64,000 nt of DNA from an uncultured Collinsella sp. (GCA_902491565.1 CABUIE010000001.1:62001-126000), one strand, 5' to 3'. Counted from the stretch's first letter, positions 51,381-60,336 are shown. Program-made: numbers and translations. Notes: a model not told the origin generated them from the sequence alone.

Positions 51381-52376
51381 ATGGGTGTTAACCTCTCCGG
51401 CCGTAGCTTCCTCAAGCTTCTCGACCTCACCACCGAGGAGATCGAGTACCTGCTCAAGCTCTCCAAGAACTTCAAGGATATGAAGCGCGCTGGCGTTCCG
51501 CACCGCTATCTCGAGGGCAAGAACATCGTTCTGCTCTTCCAGAAGACCTCTACTCGTACCCGCTGCGCCTTCGAGGTCGGCGGCATGGATCTGGGTATGG
51601 GCGTGACCTACCTCGATCCGGGTTCGTCGCAGATGGGCAAGAAGGAGTCCATCGAGGACACCGCCCGCGTTCTCGGCCGCATGTATGACGGCATCGAGTT
51701 CCGTGGCTTTGCCCAGGACGACGTCGAGGAGCTCGCTGCTAAGTCCGGCGTGCCCGTGTGGAACGGCCTGACCACCGAGTGGCACCCCACCCAGATGCTC
51801 GCCGACATCCTGACCGTCCAGGAGAACTTCAACTACGACATCAAGGGCAAGACCCTCGTCTTCATGGGCGACTGCAAGAACAATGTCGCTCGCTCCCTCA
51901 TGGTCGTCTGCTCCAAGCTCGGCATGAACTTCGTGGCCTGCGGCCCCGAGGAGTGCATGCCCGCTGACGACGTCATCGAGGCCTGCAAGCCCATCGCCGA
52001 GGCTAACGGCTGCACCATCAAGCTGACCACCGACGTCAAGGACGGCGTCACCGGTGCCGACGTTATCTACACCGACGTGTGGGTCTCCATGGGCGAGCCC
52101 GACGAGGTCTGGGCCGAGCGCATCGCTCAGCTCACCCCGTATCGTGTTACCTCCGAGGTCATGGCTATGGCCAACCCGGGTGCTATCTTCCTGCACTGCC
52201 TGCCCAGCTTCCACGACACCAACACCACCATTGGCGCCGAGAAGTGCGAGCAGTTCGGCATCACCGAGCAGGAGGTCACCGACGAGGTCTTCGAGAGCCC
52301 CGCTTCCAAGGTCTTCGACGAGGCCGAGAACCGCATGCACACCATTAAGGCTGTCATGTACGCCACGCTCAAGTAA
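51381..52376 (+). CDS. arcB: Ornithine carbamoyltransferase, catabolic
   Basis: 331 residues after GAAAGGA. The carbamoyl-phosphate loop FQKTSTRTRCAFEV, DILTVQENF and FMGDCKNNVARSL are typical, as is HCLPSFHDTNTT (HCLPAFHD in most). It splits citrulline to ornithine and carbamoyl phosphate in the deiminase pathway. A carbamate kinase gene is not in this window. Confidence 0.95.
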   Translation: MGVNLSGRSFLKLLDLTTEEIEYLLKLSKNFKDMKRAGVPHRYLEGKNIVLLFQKTSTRTRCAFEVGGMDLGMGVTYLDPGSSQMGKKESIEDTARVLGRMYDGIEFRGFAQDDVEELAAKSGVPVWNGLTTEWHPTQMLADILTVQENFNYDIKGKTLVFMGDCKNNVARSLMVVCSKLGMNFVACGPEECMPADDVIEACKPIAEANGCTIKLTTDVKDGVTGADVIYTDVWVSMGEPDEVWAERIAQLTPYRVTSEVMAMANPGAIFLHCLPSFHDTNTTIGAEKCEQFGITEQEVTDEVFESPASKVFDEAENRMHTIKAVMYATLK

Positions 52377-52391
52377 GAGCATCTAGCATCT

Positions 52392-52427
52392 CGCTCGGGG
52401 TGTATTGCTGCACACCCCGAGCGGTTT
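52392..52427 (+). terminator. Terminator after arcB
   Basis: CGCTCGGGGTGT pairs with ACACCCCGAGCG around ATTGCTGC, followed by GTTTT. Confidence 0.85.
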
Positions 52428-52523
52428 TATCTGGTAATAATCTCGCATCAAGCGGCAGGCACGGCACGGAAGAGCCGCTTCTGGCGAGATCAGTAAATGA
52501 TTTATGAAGGGGGGATGAGAACT

Positions 52524-54002
52524 ATGACTGAGACCGCTAAGAAAAAGCGCGGTATGCCTTCATCGTTCACCATTCTTCTTGCTCTGCTGGCAATTGTTGC
52601 AGTGATTACCGTTATCGTCTCCGGCACGTCCGGCGGCGCGGTTACTGCCGCCCGTCTGAGCGATTTCTGCACCGCCCCGATTAAGGGCTTCGCTGACGCT
52701 CTGCCTGTCTGCCTCTTCGTTATGATCCTGGGCGGCTTCCTCGGCATGATGACCGAGACCGGCGCTCTGGACAACGGCATCGCCGTTCTGGTGCAGAAGC
52801 TTAAGGGCAACGAGATTATGCTCATTCCCGTGCTGATGCTCATCTTCTCCCTCGGTGGTACCACCTATGGTATGTGCGAGGAGACCGTTCCCTTCTACGC
52901 CCTGCTCGCCGCTACCATGATGGCCGCTGGCTTCGACCCCATGGTCGGTGCCGCTACCGTCCTGCTCGGCGCTGGCTGCGGCTGCCTGGGCTCCACGGTT
53001 AACCCGTTCGCCGTCGGCGCTGCCGTCGACGCTCTGACCGGCGTTGGCATTGAGGTCAACCAGTCCATCATCATCGGCCTCGGTGCCGTCCTGTGGATTG
53101 TTACCACTGCCATGTCCATCTTCTTCGTCATGAGCTATGCCAAGAAGGTCAAGGCTGACAAGGGTTCCACCATCCTTTCGATGCAGGAGCTCAAGGACGC
53201 CGAAGAGGCTCACGGCAAGGCTGCTTCCGAGGTCCACAAGGAGGTCAAGCTCACCGGTCGTCAGAAGGGTGTTCTGATCGCCTTCGCCTTCACCTTCGTC
53301 GTCATGATCGTCGGCTTCATTCCGCTGGCCGACCTCAACGAGGGCGTCGCCAACTTCTTCGACGCTGGCGCTGTCTACGACGCCGACGGTAACGCCGTCG
53401 TCCAGGGCTGGTCTGCCCTGATCACCGGCCTGCCCATTGGCCAGTGGTACTTCGACGAGGCTTCCACCTGGTTCTTCCTCATGGCCGTCCTGATCGGTAT
53501 CATCGGTGGCCTGTCCGAGAAGCAGATCGTTAACACCTTCATCACCGGCGCTGCCGACATGATGTCCGTTGTTCTCGTTATCGCCCTCGCCCGTGGTATC
53601 TCCGTCCTCATGGCTAACACCGGCCTCGATGTCTTCGTCCTCGACGCTGCCGCCAATGCCCTGGCTGGCCTGTCCGGCGTGATCTTCGCTCCCATGAGCT
53701 TCCTGGTCTACTTCGGCCTGTCCTTCCTGATCCCCTCGACCTCCGGTATGGCCACCGTCTCCATGCCCATCATGGGACCGTTGGCTGTTAAGCTCGGCTT
53801 CTCGCCTGAGGTCATGGTCATGATCTTCTCCGCCGCCATCGGTGTCGTGAACCTTTTCACTCCGACCTCCGGCGCCATCATGGGCGGTCTCGCCCTGGCC
53901 AAGATCGAGTGGACGACCTGGCTCAAGTTTGCCCTTAAGCTCATCGTCGCGCTCTCCGTCGTCTGCGCCATCATCCTGACCGTCGCCTGCGTGTTGATCT
54001 AA
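52524..54002 (+). CDS. YfcC-family membrane antiporter, probable arginine/ornithine exchanger
   Basis: 492 residues from ATG 52524, ten bases after AAGGGGGG; ATG 52515 sits on the ribosome site. It has about twelve hydrophobic segments. GTTYGMCEETVPFYALL and GCGCLGSTVNPFAVG are signatures of the YfcC/C4-dicarboxylate anaerobic carrier family, in which arginine/ornithine antiporters are found. SMPIMGPLAVKLGF closes the core. Position after arcA-arcB supports arginine uptake against ornithine. Confidence 0.88.
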   Translation: MTETAKKKRGMPSSFTILLALLAIVAVITVIVSGTSGGAVTAARLSDFCTAPIKGFADALPVCLFVMILGGFLGMMTETGALDNGIAVLVQKLKGNEIMLIPVLMLIFSLGGTTYGMCEETVPFYALLAATMMAAGFDPMVGAATVLLGAGCGCLGSTVNPFAVGAAVDALTGVGIEVNQSIIIGLGAVLWIVTTAMSIFFVMSYAKKVKADKGSTILSMQELKDAEEAHGKAASEVHKEVKLTGRQKGVLIAFAFTFVVMIVGFIPLADLNEGVANFFDAGAVYDADGNAVVQGWSALITGLPIGQWYFDEASTWFFLMAVLIGIIGGLSEKQIVNTFITGAADMMSVVLVIALARGISVLMANTGLDVFVLDAAANALAGLSGVIFAPMSFLVYFGLSFLIPSTSGMATVSMPIMGPLAVKLGFSPEVMVMIFSAAIGVVNLFTPTSGAIMGGLALAKIEWTTWLKFALKLIVALSVVCAIILTVACVLI

Positions 54003-54014
54003 GTACCCAACGGG

Positions 54015-54088
54015 TACCCCACGGAAACCTTGACGATCCTGTAGAGGATCACCTGGTCATCGTCTGTCCGGTGGGGTAAACCCACCGG
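54015..54088 (+). promoter_or_regulatory. Two mutually exclusive hairpins after the antiporter
   Basis: TACCCCAC (54015-54022) can pair with GTGGGGTA (54071-54078), but the latter also belongs to CCGGTGGG-GTAAA-CCCACCGG (54068-54088). GATCCT-GTAG-AGGATC lies between. The terminator at 54106 follows. Confidence 0.5.
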
Positions 54089-54105
54089 TAGACTCCTACC
54101 TTTAG

Positions 54106-54143
54106 CCCCCTCCCGTTCCGTGCGCGGGAGGGGGCGACTTTTT
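54106..54143 (+). terminator. Terminator after the antiporter
   Basis: CCCCCTCCCG pairs with CGGGAGGGGG around TTCCGTGCG, followed by CGAC and five T. Confidence 0.88.
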
Positions 54144-54171
54144 GTTCCGCGGTTTTACCAAACCGCGGAAC
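54144..54171. repeat. Perfect hairpin
   Basis: GTTCCGCGGTTT and AAACCGCGGAAC pair fully around TACC, directly abutting the terminator at 54143. Confidence 0.8.
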
Positions 54172-54184
54172 CGGTCGACGCTAC

Positions 54185-54284
54185 GCGCCGTCCAGAACGA
54201 CAATTTGTCATTCAAAAGGCAAGGCATGACCAAAAGGTCTATGCCTCGCCTTTTTCATGCCAACTTGTACGTTCTGGACGGCGC
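54185..54284. repeat. Nested inverted repeat with inner terminator-like stem
   Basis: The outer arms GCGCCGTCCAGAACG and CGTTCTGGACGGCGC are perfect. Inside, AAAAGGCAAGGCATGACC pairs with GGTCTATGCCTCGCCTTTT around AAAA (54214-54255) and runs into TTTTT. Confidence 0.8.
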
Positions 54285-54431
54285 TCGCTGTCCGTCCTCT
54301 GCCTGCGGCGCTTTCCATTGTTGGTGCAGAGGGCGCTTTGCCTACTCTGGTGGGCTTTCGCTGGCTTATGCTCAACCTGCGACGTTTCCATTATTGATAC
54401 AAAGGCCAGGTTTGTTTGAACCAAAAAGGGG

Positions 54432-54500
54432 AAGTTGCGGTGGAATAGTTCCTGTTTGGCCGTCTTGAGGGGTTAAACGGGAACTATTTCACCGCAACTT
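54432..54500. repeat. 26-bp near-perfect inverted repeat
   Basis: Arms 54432-54457 and 54475-54500 match at 24 of 26 positions; both differences could pair as G-U in RNA. The 17-base loop is GGCCGTCTTGAGGGGTT. Confidence 0.8.
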
Positions 54501-54607
54501 ATCGATGACGTGTTTGGTTGATGCCCGTTGGCTGCTTGGGTGTTGGGAAGGGTCTGCTCCGTTATAATCGCCTAGAACATTAAATGGAAACGGGACGGGA
54601 GCCATAT

Positions 54608-56089
54608 ATGCGCCAGGGTTTCGACAACGCGAAGTATATCGAGCTGCAGGCCGCTCATATTAAAGAGCGTATCTCGCAGTTTGGCGGCAAGCTGTATTTG
54701 GAGTTTGGCGGCAAGCTGTTTGACGACTATCACGCGAGTCGCGTGCTGCCGGGTTTTGAACCGGACAGCAAGTTCCGCATGCTCAAGAGCATTGCCGATG
54801 ACGTTGAGGTCATCATCGCGATCAACGCGAACCACATCGAGAAGAATAAGGCCCGTGGCGACCTGGGCATTACCTATGACGAGGACGTCTTGCGCCTGGT
54901 CGACCTGTTCCGCGGCAACGGTTTTGCTGTCGCGGCCGTGGTTATCACCCAGTACGCCGGCCAGCCCGCCGCCGATGTCTTCCGCAATCGCCTGAACGCG
55001 CTCGGCATTCCCGCCAAGCTGCACTATCCCATCGAGGGCTATCCCCACGACGTCGATCTGATCGTGTCCGACGACGGCTACGGCAAGAACGAGTTTGTCG
55101 AGACCACCCGTCCGCTCGTCGTGGTCACCGCGCCGGGTCCTGGCTCGGGTAAGCTCGCCACCTGCCTGTCGCAGCTTTATCACGAGCACAAACACGGCAC
55201 CGCCGCCGGCTACGCCAAGTTCGAGACCTTCCCGGTCTGGAACCTTCCCCTCACGCATCCGGTCAACATCGCCTACGAGGCGGCCACGGCAGATCTCGAC
55301 GACGCCAATATCATCGACTCCTTCCACTTGGAGGCCTACAACAAGACCACGGTCAACTACAACCGTGACGTCGAGGCTTTCCCGGTGGTCCGTGCTCTGA
55401 TGGAAAAGATCCTGGGCAAGAGCCCCTACCAGAGCCCCACGGACATGGGCGTCAATATGGTCGGTTTTGCTATTACCGATGACGATGCCTGCCGCGACGC
55501 TTCCAAGATGGAGATCGTCCGCCGCTACTTTACCGCGGTCGAAAATGTGCGCCGTACCGGCGTGGGCGATGAGCAAGTCGACCGTCTCAAGATCATTATG
55601 AAGAAGGCCGGTATCGACAAGAACTACTCGCCGGCACGCTCGGCCGCCCTTACCAGGGAGCAGCTGACGGGTGGCCCCGTAGGCGCCATGGTCATGCCCG
55701 ATGGCTCCGTGGTGACCGGCAAGACTTCCACGCGCCTGGGCGCCGCGAGCTCGCTCATCATGAACGCACTTAAGCATGTCTCGGGCGTTGACCTTGAGCT
55801 CGAGGTCATCAGCGATGAGGCGATCGAGCCTATCAGCAAGCTCAAGACGCATTTCCTGGGTAGCAAGAACCCGCGCCTGCACACCGACGAGACGCTTATG
55901 GCGCTCTCGATCACCTCGGCAACGAGCGAGACGGCGGCCCGCGTCCTTTCGGGCCTGGAGCAGCTGCGCGGGTGCGATGCCTTCTTTAGCGTGATCATCT
56001 CGCCGACGGACGAGACGGTGTTGCGCAAGCTGGGCATCAACGTGTGCTGCGAGCCCAAGTTCGAGCGCCGTGGTTTCTTCCACCGCTAA
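54608..56089 (+). CDS. DUF1846 protein
   Basis: 493 residues from ATG 54608 after GGGAG; the frame extends to 54584 without a better site. The family pattern is clear: GFDNAKYIELQAAHIKERI, LYLEFGGKLFDDYHASRVLPG, VVVTAPGPGSGKLATCLSQL and FPVWNLPLTHPVN. It has a P-loop-like GPGSGK. Members have a solved structure but no agreed function. It is single, ending in a strong terminator. Confidence 0.92.
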   Translation: MRQGFDNAKYIELQAAHIKERISQFGGKLYLEFGGKLFDDYHASRVLPGFEPDSKFRMLKSIADDVEVIIAINANHIEKNKARGDLGITYDEDVLRLVDLFRGNGFAVAAVVITQYAGQPAADVFRNRLNALGIPAKLHYPIEGYPHDVDLIVSDDGYGKNEFVETTRPLVVVTAPGPGSGKLATCLSQLYHEHKHGTAAGYAKFETFPVWNLPLTHPVNIAYEAATADLDDANIIDSFHLEAYNKTTVNYNRDVEAFPVVRALMEKILGKSPYQSPTDMGVNMVGFAITDDDACRDASKMEIVRRYFTAVENVRRTGVGDEQVDRLKIIMKKAGIDKNYSPARSAALTREQLTGGPVGAMVMPDGSVVTGKTSTRLGAASSLIMNALKHVSGVDLELEVISDEAIEPISKLKTHFLGSKNPRLHTDETLMALSITSATSETAARVLSGLEQLRGCDAFFSVIISPTDETVLRKLGINVCCEPKFERRGFFHR

Positions 56090-56108
56090 GCCTGGATAAA
56101 TTGGTCTG

Positions 56109-56147
56109 AAAGGGGCACATCGGGTATGCATTCGGTGTGCCCCTTTT
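56109..56147 (+). terminator. Terminator after DUF1846 gene
   Basis: AAAGGGGCACA pairs with TGTGCCCCTTT around a 16-base loop and ends in TTTT. Confidence 0.88.
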
Positions 56148-56338
56148 ATCAACAAAGCTACCGTTTAACCTAAAAATAGCCCGCTTACCTGCCTATAAGC
56201 GATTTGGGCGGTATACAATAACCCTAATTGTTTCATCCTTTTGCGGGGATGCCGCATGATGGATGTTGCCGGCCATCATGGGGTGTGCCGGTCGCGCACG
56301 GTGCAAGTGATGCCCGTGCTCGGTTTGAGGAGGCTGCC

Positions 56339-56677
56339 ATGGCTGGCAAGGGTCGTGCGAGTGTCAACGATATGAAGCGTGTCGAGGTGCAGGTGCTGAT
56401 GGAGATCGCACAGCTGTCCGAAGACAACGGCGGATTTTATGGCTTTTCGCGCAAGACGCTTGCCGAGCGTGTGGGGGTGTCTCCGTATCGCGCCCGCGCG
56501 GCAATTGAGCGCTTGGAATCCGAAGACATCATCGAGGTCGTCTCGCGCTACAGCGACGACGGCGGCCAGCTCGCAAATGGTATTTGTCTCACGGAGCGTG
56601 GCGAGTGGTATCTAGAGGGCATCCGTGCCGGTATGCTTGTGCAGGACTTGATCAAGGACGAAGTCGCCGATCGATAA
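56339..56677 (+). CDS. Small winged-helix regulator
   Basis: 112 residues from ATG 56339 after GAGGAGG; an in-frame GTG/ATG region from 56228 has no such site. Residues ~12-75 form a winged-helix pattern: EVQVLMEIAQLSE, FSRKTLAERVGVSPYRARAAIERLE, then EDIIEVVSRY. The end, TERGEWYLEGI, is common in such regulators. Target unknown. It precedes pyrG by 178 bases. Confidence 0.8.
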   Translation: MAGKGRASVNDMKRVEVQVLMEIAQLSEDNGGFYGFSRKTLAERVGVSPYRARAAIERLESEDIIEVVSRYSDDGGQLANGICLTERGEWYLEGIRAGMLVQDLIKDEVADR

Positions 56678-56855
56678 CAGCGTGCATTCATAGTGGAAGC
56701 GACGCCGACTGGGCAACCGGACGGCGTTTTGTTTCGAGATGGAGAAATGCGATTGCGCGTAAGAAAAATTGCGTGCGGCGCGCGTCGCGAGTATTACAAT
56801 GAAGACCCGTAAGATGTGTATGGACAACTTCTACGGGAAGCGCAGGTAACTCAAT

Positions 56856-58517
56856 ATGACCAAGCATGTGTTCGTGACCGGCGGCGTGGTTTCATCTCTG
56901 GGCAAGGGTATTACCGCGGCCTCGCTGGGCCGTCTGCTCAAGTCGCGCGGCTACAAGGTAACGATGCAAAAGGCCGACCCGTATCTGAACGTCGACCCCG
57001 GCACCATGAGCCCGTTCCAGCATGGTGAGGTCTTTGTGACCGAGGACGGTTACGAGTCCGATCTGGACCTGGGCCACTACGAGCGCTTTATTGACGAGAA
57101 CCTGACCCGCGATTCCAACTTTACGACTGGTGCCATCTATAAGAGCCTGATCGCCCGTGAACGTCGCGGTGACTTTTTGGGCGGCACCGTGCAGGTGATT
57201 CCGCACGTCACGAACGCCATTAAGGATAAGTTCCGTCGTATTGAGGAGCAGACCGGCTCCGACGTGGTCATCACTGAGTTGGGCGGCACCATCGGTGACA
57301 TCGAGTCGCAGCCGTTTGTCGAGGCCATTCGTCAGTATCGCAAGGAGGCCGGCCCCGAGAACGTCTGCTACATCCACGTGTCGCTCGTTCCCTATATCGC
57401 CGCCGCCCACGAGGTCAAGACCAAGCCGACGCAGCACTCCGTTAAGGAGCTCCGCAGCTTTGGTATCCAGCCCGATATTATCGTTCTGCGCTCCGACCAC
57501 CATATCGACGATGCCATCCGCGGCAAGATTGCAAGCTTCTGCGACGTCGACACCGACTGTGTCTTTACCAACGAGGACTGCGCGAGCATCTACGATGTTC
57601 CGCAGCTGCTCGCCGAGCAGGACTTTGACCTGCGCATTTGCGAGCGTCTGGGTCTGGACCCGCGTGAGCGCGACATGAGCGAGTGGAACGAGTTCCTGCG
57701 CAAGCAGAACCATGCCAACCAGCACGCCGACAAGGTGAAGATCGCCGTCGTGGGCAAGTATACGCAGCTGCCCGATGCCTACCTGTCGGTTATCGAGGCC
57801 CTGCACCACGCGGGCGTGTTCTACGATCGCCACGTTGACGTGCAGCTGGTCGATGGCGAGAGCCTCGACGAGCAGAACGTCTCCGAGGTCCTGGGTGACG
57901 CCTCGGGCATCTTGGTCCCTGGCGGCTTTGGCAAGCGCGCCCTGGAGGGCAAGATCCTCGCGGCCGAGTTCGCCCGCGAGCACAAGATTCCGTATCTGGG
58001 CATTTGCCTGGGTATGCAGGTAGCCGTGTGCGAGTTCGCCCGCAACGTGGTCGGCCTTGCCGGCGCCAGCTCTTCCGAGTTCGATCCGGACGGCCCGTAT
58101 AGTGTCATCGACCTGATGAGCTCGCAGGAGGACGTGACCGAGAAGGGCGGCACCATGCGCCTGGGCGCCTATCCGTGCAAGCTCGCCGCCGATACCCTCG
58201 CGCGCGAGGCATACGGCGAGGAGCTCGTCTACGAGCGTCACCGTCACCGTTTTGAGTTCAACAACGCCTTCCGTGACCAGCTCGAGGACGCCGGTCTGGT
58301 TATCTCGGGTCTTTCGCCCGACGAGCGTCTGGTCGAGATGGTCGAGCTGCCGCGCGACGTACATCCGTGGTATGTGGCCACCCAGGCTCATCCCGAGTTC
58401 AAGAGCCGTCCGACCAACCCGCAGCCGCTGTTCCGCGAGTTCGTGCGCGCCTCGATCGGCCAGCACGAGGGTGTCGACCGTCTGCAGGTGACGCCCAAGA
58501 ACCTCGCTACGGACTAA
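56856..58517 (+). CDS. pyrG: CTP synthase
   Basis: 553 residues. It begins KHVFVTGGVVSSLGKGI, with KADPYLNVDPGTMSP and ELGGTIGDIES in the synthetase half. The glutaminase half has GFGKRALEGK, GICLGMQVAVCEFARN (nucleophile Cys) and HRHRFEFNN, then QAHPEFKSRP. It aminates UTP to CTP with glutamine. The ribosome site is GGAAGCGCAGG. xerD follows two bases after the stop. Confidence 0.96.
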   Translation: MTKHVFVTGGVVSSLGKGITAASLGRLLKSRGYKVTMQKADPYLNVDPGTMSPFQHGEVFVTEDGYESDLDLGHYERFIDENLTRDSNFTTGAIYKSLIARERRGDFLGGTVQVIPHVTNAIKDKFRRIEEQTGSDVVITELGGTIGDIESQPFVEAIRQYRKEAGPENVCYIHVSLVPYIAAAHEVKTKPTQHSVKELRSFGIQPDIIVLRSDHHIDDAIRGKIASFCDVDTDCVFTNEDCASIYDVPQLLAEQDFDLRICERLGLDPRERDMSEWNEFLRKQNHANQHADKVKIAVVGKYTQLPDAYLSVIEALHHAGVFYDRHVDVQLVDGESLDEQNVSEVLGDASGILVPGGFGKRALEGKILAAEFAREHKIPYLGICLGMQVAVCEFARNVVGLAGASSSEFDPDGPYSVIDLMSSQEDVTEKGGTMRLGAYPCKLAADTLAREAYGEELVYERHRHRFEFNNAFRDQLEDAGLVISGLSPDERLVEMVELPRDVHPWYVATQAHPEFKSRPTNPQPLFREFVRASIGQHEGVDRLQVTPKNLATD

Positions 58518-58519
58518 GG

Positions 58520-59461
58520 GTGCCGGCGAATAAGGAACATACCGAAGCTACTCCCTCGTCGCTCGCCGTGGCGGCGGGGGAGTATCTCGATTACCTCGCG
58601 GTCGAGCGGGGTTTGGCGCGCAACACGATTGCGGCCTACCGTCGTGACCTGACGACGTACTGCGCCTATCTGGAGCGGGCTGACATTGCGTCTTTTGAAG
58701 AGGTGACCCGTCAGGTCGTGGAGGGCTTTGTTGCCGATCGCCGCGACGGAGGCTATTCCGACGCCTCGGTGGAGCGCGCGCTTGCTGCCGTGAAGGGCCT
58801 GCATGCCTTTTTGGTGCGCGATGGGGCCGTGGCCCAAAACCCGACGGCGGCGTTGCGCCTGCCCAAAAAGGCAGATCGCCTGCCGGAATACCTTTCGGTG
58901 GAGGACGTCTCGGCACTGCTGGATCAAGACTTTACCGAGGGCGAGATGGGACTGCGCGATCACGCCATCTTGGAAGTGCTTTACGGTTGCGGCTTGCGCG
59001 TGAGTGAGCTGGTTGGGCTCGATGTGGGCGATATCCATATCGATGACGGGTTTGTCCTGGTGCGCGGTAAGGGCTCCAAGGAGCGTCTGGCCCCGTTGGT
59101 GGGAAGCGCGGCGCGTGCCCTGACACGCTATATAGGTGACGGGCGCACTCTCCTGGCCGCCCATGCTCACGGGACGGAGACCTCGGCGGTCTTTTTAAAT
59201 AAGAACGGACGTCGCCTGTCGCGCCAGGCCGTGCATGCGATATGCGAGCGGTATGGGCGCCAGGTGGGGCTGGTTGGGCTCCATCCCCACACCCTGCGCC
59301 ACTCCTTTGCCACCCACATGCTCGCGGGCGGTGCCGACCTGCGTGTGCTGCAGGAGATTTTGGGCCATGCCGATATTTCGACCACGCAGGTCTACACGCA
59401 TGTCGACCGCACGCAACTGACCGAGGTCTATCTGGCGGCGCATCCGTTGGCACATCGCTAG
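58520..59461 (+). CDS. xerD: Tyrosine recombinase XerC/XerD
   Basis: 313 residues from GTG 58520, placed directly after the pyrG stop; start weakly supported. N-terminal SAM-like domain ~15-100 (EYLDYLAVERGLARNTIAAY). The catalytic domain has YGCGLRVSELVGL (Arg), HPHTLRHSFATHML (His, Arg), LGHADISTTQVYTHV (His and Tyr). It resolves chromosome dimers at dif. The order pyrG-xerD is common in Actinobacteria. Confidence 0.9.
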   Translation: MPANKEHTEATPSSLAVAAGEYLDYLAVERGLARNTIAAYRRDLTTYCAYLERADIASFEEVTRQVVEGFVADRRDGGYSDASVERALAAVKGLHAFLVRDGAVAQNPTAALRLPKKADRLPEYLSVEDVSALLDQDFTEGEMGLRDHAILEVLYGCGLRVSELVGLDVGDIHIDDGFVLVRGKGSKERLAPLVGSAARALTRYIGDGRTLLAAHAHGTETSAVFLNKNGRRLSRQAVHAICERYGRQVGLVGLHPHTLRHSFATHMLAGGADLRVLQEILGHADISTTQVYTHVDRTQLTEVYLAAHPLAHR

Positions 59462-59496
59462 TACCTCGCTGACCTGCATATTTATAAATATTAAAG

Positions 59497-59564
59497 GGGA
59501 CGGGCCCCAGATTGCCGAGACGCACTTTTGCGCACGTGGGCAATCTGGGGCCCGTCCCATTTTT
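59497..59564 (+). terminator. 20-bp perfect inverted repeat, terminator after xerD
   Basis: GGGACGGGCCCCAGATTGCC pairs fully with its complement at 59539-59558 across a 22-base loop, followed by ATTTTT. Confidence 0.8.
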
Positions 59565-59901
59565 CGCCAGACACCGACGCGTTGGTGGGCCGTGTGTACC
59601 GTGGGTGGGGGAGTTTGGGGGCGATGTGAACGGTGTGTAAAGGGACGTAAAAATCGCCTCAAGGTCAACTTGAAGGTTGAGGTTCGCGGGCGTGGTTCTA
59701 CAGGTGGCATCCCGCCTTTGCTGCAAACACAACATATTGTGTTTTCGAACATATGCTCGGGGGTGTTTTACAACATATTGGGGGTGGAGTGGTGGGGAAA
59801 GGTGTTGAAAAATGGGGCGGTTCCCCATATTATTGATGACGTCGACAGGCGGGGTGGTTCCCCGCGTACGTGCCATCTGAGTAACCGAGGGGAGGGCGCA
59901 C
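59565..59901 (+). promoter_or_regulatory. mraZ upstream region with T-G-G-G repeats
   Basis: 337 bp without a gene. TGGG/GGGGG clusters lie at 59601-59621 and 59779-59816, resembling the TGGGN direct repeats bound by MraZ. AAACACAA-N4-TTGTGTTT is a dyad near 59725-59744, and ACAACATATTG occurs twice (about 59730 and 59770). CCTCAA/TTGAGG flank 59659-59684. A LexA-like box is listed separately. Confidence 0.5.
59745..59760 (+). promoter_or_regulatory. Near-consensus LexA (SOS) box
   Basis: TCGAACATATGCTCGG contains CGAAC-N4-GCTCG, one base from the Gram-positive CGAACN4GTTCG box. It lies about 140 bases upstream of mraZ. Confidence 0.5.
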
Positions 59902-60336
59902 ATGGGAATGACGGGTGCATACGAGCGCAATCTCGATGCAAAAGGTCGTCTATCCCTGCCTGCACCCCTTCGTGAGGAGCTTGGAGAGCACGTTCGCGTG
60001 TTTAAAGCCCTGGATGTCGATGCTCTGTACGTGTTCTCTGCCGAGGCCTTCGATAAGTGGGTCGAAGGACTCTTCGCGGGTCGTGAGGGCCACGAGGGTT
60101 TTAACCCGCGTGACATCAACGACCAGAAGCTTATGAGGGCGATCAACAAGCGCACCACGTCGATGGATGTGGACAGCGCAGGTCGTATCGGTCTTTCTGA
60201 GTCTCTCCGCAAGCAGGCGAACCTCGACCGCGAGGTCACGGTTGTGGGCAACTACGACCACCTTGAGGTTTGGGACCGCGCTACGGCCGATGAGGACGAT
60301 GATGACGAGGCCCTGCTGGACCTCTTCTTCTCGTAA
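59902..60336 (+). CDS. mraZ: Transcription regulator MraZ
   Basis: 144 residues from ATG 59902 after GGGGAGGG. Two AbrB-like repeats: YERNLDAKGRLSLPAPLRE and VDSAGRIGLSESLRKQA, each with the D-x-K/A-G-R motif. It binds upstream repeats and controls the dcw cluster. rsmH starts 20 bases downstream. Confidence 0.95.
   Translation: MGMTGAYERNLDAKGRLSLPAPLREELGEHVRVFKALDVDALYVFSAEAFDKWVEGLFAGREGHEGFNPRDINDQKLMRAINKRTTSMDVDSAGRIGLSESLRKQANLDREVTVVGNYDHLEVWDRATADEDDDDEALLDLFFS

Larger units (their letters stand above)
54003..54607. other. 605-bp gap packed with hairpins
   Basis: No convincing gene; short open frames here are shadows. The stretch carries five distinct inverted-repeat elements listed separately (54015, 54106, 54144, 54185, 54432) and the start region of the DUF1846 gene. 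Confidence 0.7.

Noticed and set aside
49890..52382. 830-codon open frame on the minus strand across arcA and arcB
   Set aside because: It mirrors the G/C-ending codons of arcA/arcB, has repetitive low-complexity Asp/Gly/Val/Leu/His product, and no ribosome site; arcA and arcB are certain.
54003..54607. Insertion sequence remnant
   Set aside because: Several inverted repeats but no transposase fragment, no matching ends and no target duplication.
54572..56155. 527-codon antisense frame over the DUF1846 gene
   Set aside because: Same codon-bias artefact; the plus-strand gene has the family motifs and a terminator.
56892..58466. 524-codon antisense frame over pyrG
   Set aside because: Shadow of a highly biased gene; product resembles no protein and pyrG is complete on the other strand.
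58520..59461. XerD as phage or island integrase
   Set aside because: It follows pyrG directly, matches XerC/D in length and motifs, and no attachment site or phage gene is nearby.
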